This document shows, piece after piece, positions 58,841-64,000 of a stretch of DNA of 64,000 nucleotides. The translations under genes were made by a program, and so were the position numbers. The stretch's first letter is position 1. Every line of letters begins with the position of its first letter. Under the pieces are notes generated by a model that was not told the origin of the DNA, searched no databases, and worked only from the letters and a program-made list of their open reading frames with translations. The stretch comes from Salinicola halophilus. Lineage in GTDB: Bacteria > Pseudomonadota > Gammaproteobacteria > Pseudomonadales > Halomonadaceae. The stretch is from positions 1,569,298 through 1,633,297 of the forward strand of contig NZ_PZJV01000001.1 in the NCBI RefSeq assembly GCF_003206155.1. Reading direction: 5' to 3'.

Positions 58841-59841
58841 GCGCTCTCCCCGGCGTGGCCCGCTGCATCGAGGCGGCTGACACGCGTTCGTTGATTCAGT
58901 TGCGAAAGATCCGAGGCTGTCGGATCACCGACGCCGACATGGCGCACCGACTCCGCCGCCAGCGCCGCGGCGAAGCCGAGCACCGCCGCCGGCTCACCCT
59001 GCTCGACGATGCCGTGCAGCATCGCCGCGACCAGGGTATCCCCCGCGCCCACGGTGCTCGCCACCTCGACCGTCGGCGCCGCGGCGAACCATTCGCCGCG
59101 GCGGCTGACCCAGAGCACCCCGGCCCCGCCGAGGGAGACCAGCGCCTCCTCGATCCCGGCGGCGTGGAGCCGGCGTGCCGCGTCATGCTGGCTGGCGAAA
59201 TCGTCGAGCGCCCCGCCGGCCCATTCGGCCAGCTCGTGCTCGTTGGGTTTGGCGGCGGTGGGCGCCATCTCCAGCGCCGCGGCGAGCGCCGCCCCGCTGG
59301 TATCGATCCAGACCGGCACGTGGCTCGCCTTGAGCGTGGCGATCAGCGTCGCCAGCGCCTCGGGAGTGACGCCCGGCGGCAGGCTGCCGGTGATCACCAC
59401 CGCCCCCGGGCGCTGGCTGTCACAGCGCGAGAGCAGCTCGTGGGTGAGGCGCTCGAGGTCAGCCTCGGAGACCGCAACGCCCGGGCCGTTGATATCGGTG
59501 ACCCGGCCGTCGGCCTCGGCCACCTTGGCGTTGATCCGCGTCTCGCCCGGCAGGCGCAGACTGGCGTCCTCGATGTCGTGCGCCTGACAGGCGGCGACGA
59601 AGGCTGAGTCGTTGTCGGCGCCGAGAAACCCCGAGAGCACCACGCGGTGACCGAGAGAAGCCAGCACGCGGGCGACGTTGAGCCCCTTGCCGGCAGCGGC
59701 GAGCTGGGTCGATGAGGCCCGGTTCACGGCTCCGGGTTCGAGGCGGGCGAGCTCGATGGTCAGATCCAGCGCCGGGTTCAGCGCGACCACCAGCAGTGGC
59801 GGACGTGTCGTATCGTCTGCCGACGAATCGCGTGCCGTCAT
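58837..59841 (-). CDS. fruK: 1-phosphofructokinase
   Basis: A 334-residue PfkB-family kinase making fructose-1,6-bisphosphate from fructose-1-phosphate. LNPALDLTIEL, AAAGKGLNVARVLASLG (substrate loop), PNEHELAEW and the catalytic Asp in STVGAGDTLVAAML are present. The ATG at 59841 overlaps the fruB TAA by one base; the frame beyond belongs to fruB. The C-terminus has a short extra tail (RVSRLDAAGHAGESA). Confidence 0.96.
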   Translation of the reverse strand: MTARDSSADDTTRPPLLVVALNPALDLTIELARLEPGAVNRASSTQLAAAGKGLNVARVLASLGHRVVLSGFLGADNDSAFVAACQAHDIEDASLRLPGETRINAKVAEADGRVTDINGPGVAVSEADLERLTHELLSRCDSQRPGAVVITGSLPPGVTPEALATLIATLKASHVPVWIDTSGAALAAALEMAPTAAKPNEHELAEWAGGALDDFASQHDAARRLHAAGIEEALVSLGGAGVLWVSRRGEWFAAAPTVEVASTVGAGDTLVAAMLHGIVEQGEPAAVLGFAAALAAESVRHVGVGDPTASDLSQLNQRTRVSRLDAAGHAGESA

Positions 59842-62771
59842 TACAGCGCCTCCAGGGCGTCGCGTACCGCCTGACTCGTTGCCTGCGAGAGCGCGGTCTC
59901 CGCGTGCAGCCGGGCGTTGGCGAGGGTGATACCGCGCAGCCGCGCCTTGACCATCGGCACCTGGCGCACCGAGACCGACAGCTCGTCGATGCCGAGGCCC
60001 ACCAGCACCGGCACGGCGGCGGCGTCGGAACCCAGCTCGCCGCACACCCCGACCCACTTGCCGTGGGCATGGGCGGCGTCGACCGTCATCTGGATCAGTC
60101 GCAGCACCGCCGGATGCAGGCCGTCCGCCTGCGACGAGAGTTCCGGGTGGCCGCGATCGATCGCCAGCGTGTACTGGGTGAGGTCGTTGGTGCCCACGGA
60201 GAAGAAGTCGACCTCGGCGGCGAGACTCGGCGCCAGCAGTGCCGCCGAGGGAATCTCGATCATCACCCCGACCTGCACGTCCGGCGCGCCGATCTCCGCC
60301 TGCAGCGCATCGACGATCGCTCGCGCCCGGCGGTACTCGTCGACGTCCTTGATCATCGGGAACATGATCCGCAGCGGCCGGTCACCGGCGGCAGTGAGCA
60401 GCGCCCGCAGCTGGGTCTCGAGAATGTCCGGCCGGGTCAGCGCCAGACGGATGCCACGCAGGCCGAGAAAGGGGTTGTCCTCGGCGGCCACCGGCCAGTA
60501 CGGCAGCGGCTTGTCGCCGCCGACGTCCAACGTGCGCGCCACCAGCGGCCGGCCATCGAGCGCATCGAAGGCCCGGCGATACTCGGCGATCTGGGTATCG
60601 AGATCGGGGGCCTGGGGGTGCGCCATGAACAGAAACTCGGTGCGCAGCAGCCCCACGCCCTCCGCGCCGTGCTCCACCGCCTCTTCGGCGTGGGCGGTGT
60701 TGCCGAGGTTGGCGGCGATCTCGACGCGCTTGCCGTCCAGCGTGCGCCCCTGCTCGAAGCGCGAGCCGAACGCCTCGCGGCGCAGCCGCTCGAGCTCTTT
60801 CAAGCGCAGCTCGGCACGGTCGCGGCGCTCGGCGGCCGGGGCGACGATCACCCGACCGAGATCGCCGTCGAGGATCAGCTCCTCGTCATTGGCGACGGTC
60901 AGGATGCGCGCGCCGGCGCCGACCACCGCCGGGATGCCCAGCGCCCGGGCGAGGATCGCGCTGTGCGAGGTCGCCCCGCCGCGGGCGGTGAGCAGCCCGC
61001 GCACCTGGGCGGTATCGAGCCGCGCCACATCGGACGGCCCGATGTCGTCGGTGACCAGAATGTAGGGGCGATCCGGCGGCGTCGGCATCGACACGCCGCA
61101 GAGCACGCCAAGGACGCGCCGGCCGACGTCGCGCAGATCGGCGGCGCGCTCGGCCAGCAGCCGATCCGCCAGCACCTCCTGGGCGCGGGCGGCGGTATCG
61201 ATCGCCTGCCACCAGGCGGCCTCGGCGCTCAAACCGTCGCGCATGCCCTCGAACGCCGCTTCGTGGAGCTCCGGGTCGTCGAGCATCTCGGCATGCATGG
61301 AGAGAATCTCGGCGACGTCGCCGCCCTTGGCGGTGGCGATCAGCGCGTTCAGCTGATCCCGCGCCTCGACCAGGCTCGCGTCGAGGCGCTCGCGCTGATG
61401 CGCGGCGTCGCCCTGCTTGTCGGCGGGCAGGTCGCGGGCGCGCTCGGGGTAGTCGAAGCTCGGGGCGCGCATGACGTAGGCCGGGGCGATGGCAAGCCCC
61501 GGCGAGGCGGCAGTCGCCGGCAGCGCGCTATCCGGGGCGAACGGCTCGGGGGCGGCGCTCTCGTCGACGGCGCGAGTCGGGGTCGAGGGGGCCGCGCTCT
61601 CCGACAGCGGCCGCACGGACTCGCCGAGGCCCTGCTCGACGGCGGCGACCATCGCCGCCAGCGCCGCCTCGGCATCCCGCTGGCCGGCCTCGCCATGACC
61701 CGCATCGGCGGAGAAGACCAGCGTCTGACCGCGGCGGGCGCCGAGACCGATCAACTTGGTCAGACTCGCCGCCGACACGCTTTCGGCGTCGCCCTCGAGT
61801 AGCCTCACCCGCACGGGCAGCGCCTGTTCGCGGGCGCGCTGCACCAGTACCTTTGCCGGACGCGCGTGCAGGCCGTGGGCGTTGAGTAGCGTCACCCGGG
61901 CGGAGGCACTCGTGCTCGACTCACCGGAAAGCCGCGCCAGGACGCCCTCGGGGTCGCTGTCGACCAGCGCAGTGCCCTCGTTGCGGTCGAGCAGGTCGGC
62001 CACGCGGGCGAGCAGATCGCGATGTGCCTCGCCCTGAGCGGCGATACAGAAGACCCCGTTGACCGGTCCCCTGGGACCGCTGAAGGCGCGCTCCGGCGTC
62101 GCCAGCGACAGCGCCGGCTGCTTGACGCCCTGGGTCGCGCTCACCAGCCACAGCCCCTGACCCAGCGCCACCGGCTCCTGCTGATTGATGGCGGCCACAA
62201 AGTCGACGTCGACGCACTCCGCCTGACGCAGTCTCGCCGCCGCGGCAAGCGCCAGCTCGAAGCGGTCGCGGGCGGGAAAACCGAGGCACAGCGTATCGGC
62301 ATCGAGCCGCGCCCGAACCGGCGTCTTGCTCAGCAGTGCGATCATCGCCTCGGCGCTCTCGGCACGGGGCAGCCGCTCGGCAAGACCGTCGTCGTCGAGC
62401 ACCTGGGTCAGGCGGCGCAGCACGTCGAGGTGTTCGTCGCCGGCGGCGGCGATGGTCACCAGCAGATGGACGCGGTTGCCGTCGTGCCACTCGACGCCCT
62501 CGGGGAACTGCAGCAGGACCACGCCGGTGTGATGGATCAACTCACGGCTCTCGGGAGTGCCGTGCGGAATGGCGATGCCGCTGCCGAGGTAGGTCGAACC
62601 CTGCGCCTCGCGGGCGTGCAGCGCATCGCGATAGCTTGCGGTGACGAGTTCGGCGCGGGTCAGCGCCTCGGCGGCCTGATCGAGCGCCGCCTGCCAGCTC
62701 GAGGCGCGACAGTCGAGCGTCACGTTCTCCGGCTGGAGGGCGAGCTTGGCCTGGGGCGGGCGGTTGGACAT
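59841..62771 (-). CDS. fruB: Fructose-specific multiphosphoryl transfer protein (EIIA-HPr-EI fusion)
   Basis: A 976-residue soluble PTS protein carrying the whole phosphorelay. EIIA comes first with His70 (GSGIAIPHGT), then a linker domain, HPr with His302 (NAHGLHARPAKV), an Ala/Pro-rich hinge (about 390-430), and EI with His603 (GGATSHSAILARA) plus C-terminal PEP-binding sites and VGVCGELGSDA. Such EI-HPr-IIA fusions let fructose uptake run without general PTS proteins, as in Pseudomonas. The start is ATG 62771 with GGGAGAG upstream; ATG 62786 lies inside that site. First gene of the operon. Confidence 0.95.
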   Translation of the reverse strand: MSNRPPQAKLALQPENVTLDCRASSWQAALDQAAEALTRAELVTASYRDALHAREAQGSTYLGSGIAIPHGTPESRELIHHTGVVLLQFPEGVEWHDGNRVHLLVTIAAAGDEHLDVLRRLTQVLDDDGLAERLPRAESAEAMIALLSKTPVRARLDADTLCLGFPARDRFELALAAAARLRQAECVDVDFVAAINQQEPVALGQGLWLVSATQGVKQPALSLATPERAFSGPRGPVNGVFCIAAQGEAHRDLLARVADLLDRNEGTALVDSDPEGVLARLSGESSTSASARVTLLNAHGLHARPAKVLVQRAREQALPVRVRLLEGDAESVSAASLTKLIGLGARRGQTLVFSADAGHGEAGQRDAEAALAAMVAAVEQGLGESVRPLSESAAPSTPTRAVDESAAPEPFAPDSALPATAASPGLAIAPAYVMRAPSFDYPERARDLPADKQGDAAHQRERLDASLVEARDQLNALIATAKGGDVAEILSMHAEMLDDPELHEAAFEGMRDGLSAEAAWWQAIDTAARAQEVLADRLLAERAADLRDVGRRVLGVLCGVSMPTPPDRPYILVTDDIGPSDVARLDTAQVRGLLTARGGATSHSAILARALGIPAVVGAGARILTVANDEELILDGDLGRVIVAPAAERRDRAELRLKELERLRREAFGSRFEQGRTLDGKRVEIAANLGNTAHAEEAVEHGAEGVGLLRTEFLFMAHPQAPDLDTQIAEYRRAFDALDGRPLVARTLDVGGDKPLPYWPVAAEDNPFLGLRGIRLALTRPDILETQLRALLTAAGDRPLRIMFPMIKDVDEYRRARAIVDALQAEIGAPDVQVGVMIEIPSAALLAPSLAAEVDFFSVGTNDLTQYTLAIDRGHPELSSQADGLHPAVLRLIQMTVDAAHAHGKWVGVCGELGSDAAAVPVLVGLGIDELSVSVRQVPMVKARLRGITLANARLHAETALSQATSQAVRDALEAL

Positions 62772-62882
62772 GTCGATCTCTCCCATCGATCGTTTCCCTC
62801 GAGGGCACTCGCGTCGTTGGCGGACGGCGCGAAGGGTGAATCGGTACGCGATGATGATCGCAGCCTAGGCCAATCGTCGTAG

Positions 62883-62896
62883 GCTGAATCGTGTCA
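62883..62896. promoter_or_regulatory. FruR/Cra operator between fruB and fruR
   Basis: GCTGAATCGTGTCA matches 12 of 14 positions of the Cra palindrome GCTGAAACGTTTCA. It lies 112 bp before fruB and 154 bp before fruR, in the divergent promoter region. A weaker match GGTGAATCGGTACG sits at 62835-62848. Confidence 0.65.
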
Positions 62897-63049
62897 CCTG
62901 AATGCGCGATATGCTCGTCGTTTCGCGGTGCCGTGACAAGCTAGACCTTCGATGCAGCGCCAGTCTGGAACGGCATCGCTGTCGCTTGGGCTGTCCCGAC
63001 CCGCGGCGACAGGGTATGGTCACGCCGTTTTCAGCGCCGGAGATTGTGG

Positions 63050-64000
63050 ATGACACTAGCCGACATCGCCCGCCTCGCCGGCGTCTCGCGCACCACGGCG
63101 AGCTACGTGCTCAACGGCCAGGCGCGGGCGCGGCGAATCAGCGAGGCGACGGTCGCCCGGGTGCTGGAGGTGGCGCGCGCCCACGACTATCGCATCGACG
63201 CTCAGGCGGCGGCACTGCGCGGCGGCGAGAGCCGCACGCTGGGGCTGATCGTGCCGGATCTCGAGAACGGCAGCTACGCGCGGCTGGCCAAGCGGCTCGA
63301 GCACGGCGCCCGCTGCCAGGGCTATCAGCTCTGGATCGCCGGCTCCGATGACGACCCCGCCACCGAGCGCAAAGTGGCACTGTCGCTGCGCGCCCAGCGC
63401 TGCGATGCGCTGATCGTTGCCAGCAGCCTGCCCGCCGACGACACCTTCTACGCCGACCTGCTCGGCGAGGGCGTGCCGGTGATCGCCGTCGACCGCCCGC
63501 TCGACCCGGCACGCTTCGTCAGCGTGGTGACCAACGGCCGCGCCGCCGGCGAGGCGCTGACCCGCTCGGTCATGGGCACGCCCGACGAGCGCCTGGTGTG
63601 GTTCGACGCCGTGCCGACGCTTTCGATCAGCGCCGAGCGCCGCCGGGGCTTTCTCGACGCCTGCGGTGAGCGCTCGCGGCATCGCTGCCTGAGCGGCGAG
63701 CGCTATGAGCGAGAAGCCGGGGCGGCACTGATGCGCACGCTGATCGACGAAGAGGGTCTGCCGAACGCGGTGGTCACCGCCTCCTATACGCTGATGGAGG
63801 GACTGCTCGATGCGCTGCTCGAGCGCGGCCCGCTGCCCGAGGCGCTCAGGCTCGCCACCTTCGGCGACGATCGGCTGCTCGATTTCCTGCCGTGCCGGGT
63901 GAACTCGCTGCCCCAGGACCACGACCGAGTGGCCGAGCGCTCGCTGGCACTGGCGCTGGCCGCGGTTCGCGGCGACTACCGCCCGGGTCTCGAAGTGATC
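63050..64000 (+). CDS. fruR: FruR/Cra LacI-family repressor (3' partial)
   Basis: An open frame of 317 codons running off the window end; relatives are about 330 residues, so only the last few are missing. The N-terminus is a LacI helix-turn-helix beginning MTLADIARLAGVSRTTASYV, then VLNGQARARRISEATVARVL and the hinge, and a sugar-binding domain with GLIVPDLENGSYARLAK and VIAVDRPLDP. FruR represses fruBKA and is inactivated by fructose-1-phosphate. It is divergent from fruB across the operator. Confidence 0.93.
   Translation, partial: MTLADIARLAGVSRTTASYVLNGQARARRISEATVARVLEVARAHDYRIDAQAAALRGGESRTLGLIVPDLENGSYARLAKRLEHGARCQGYQLWIAGSDDDPATERKVALSLRAQRCDALIVASSLPADDTFYADLLGEGVPVIAVDRPLDPARFVSVVTNGRAAGEALTRSVMGTPDERLVWFDAVPTLSISAERRRGFLDACGERSRHRCLSGERYEREAGAALMRTLIDEEGLPNAVVTASYTLMEGLLDALLERGPLPEALRLATFGDDRLLDFLPCRVNSLPQDHDRVAERSLALALAAVRGDYRPGLEVI

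Overview
The window is chromosomal DNA from a GC-rich gammaproteobacterium. Gene content and order (xerD-dsbC-hom-thrC-recJ, rpsP-rimM-trmD-rplS beside ffh, rpsU-dnaG-rpoD divergent from tsaD-plsY-folB-folK) are the Pseudomonas/Oceanospirillales type. Acidic stretches in RpoD and PlsY, and the overall gene set, suggest a Halomonadaceae member (Halomonas, Salinicola or Chromohalobacter-like). The genus is inferred, not demonstrated. I recognised no rRNA, tRNA, CRISPR array, insertion sequence or prophage.

Layout. 1-7904: a 5'-truncated NlpC/P60 peptidase resembling YkfC, then an Opp/Dpp-type operon with two tandem substrate-binding proteins, two permeases and a fused double ATPase, probably for murein or other peptides. 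8117-9610: an EF-hand lipoprotein and a porin. 9813-11204: a FadL-type channel, with a possible PsrA box upstream. 11603-14867: a merR-copA copper-efflux operon ending in a coupled 24-residue membrane peptide. 15005-22426: YitT-family protein, recJ, thrC, hom, dsbC and xerD, all leftward. 22549-24192: a low-GC asparagine-synthetase-like orphan inserted into this otherwise conserved block. 24476-30677: rplS-trmD-rimM-rpsP, ffh, and divergently ypjD-like and corC-like membrane proteins. 30976-33488: a TetR regulator overlapping an MFS-acyltransferase fusion. 33771-38424: a SRAP protein that has lost its catalytic residues, a large periplasmic M16 protease, and ttcA. 39245-45981: a two-subunit sodium:solute symporter, an unknown membrane protein, and a CrbS-like symporter/histidine-kinase hybrid. 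46159-50789: rpoD, dnaG and rpsU. 51176-54083: tsaD, plsY, folB and folK. 54144-56326: a BaeSR-like two-component system. 56378-56914: a macrodomain protein. 57038-64000: a fructose PTS operon (fruBKA) with divergent fruR, cut by the window end.

Most of the window is housekeeping and central uptake. Genes are packed with start/stop overlaps (merR/copA, copA/peptide, fruB/fruK/fruA, baeS/baeR, folB/folK, tetR/MFS), indicating translational coupling. The least ordinary items are: the degenerate SRAP protein, in which Cys2, the Glu and the His of the active site are all replaced; the low-GC AsnB-like orphan; the mini-peptide after copA; inverted heptanucleotide arrays between thrC and hom; the MFS-PlsC fusion lacking an acyl-ACP synthetase domain; and a copA operon whose MerR sensor carries a divalent-type cysteine.
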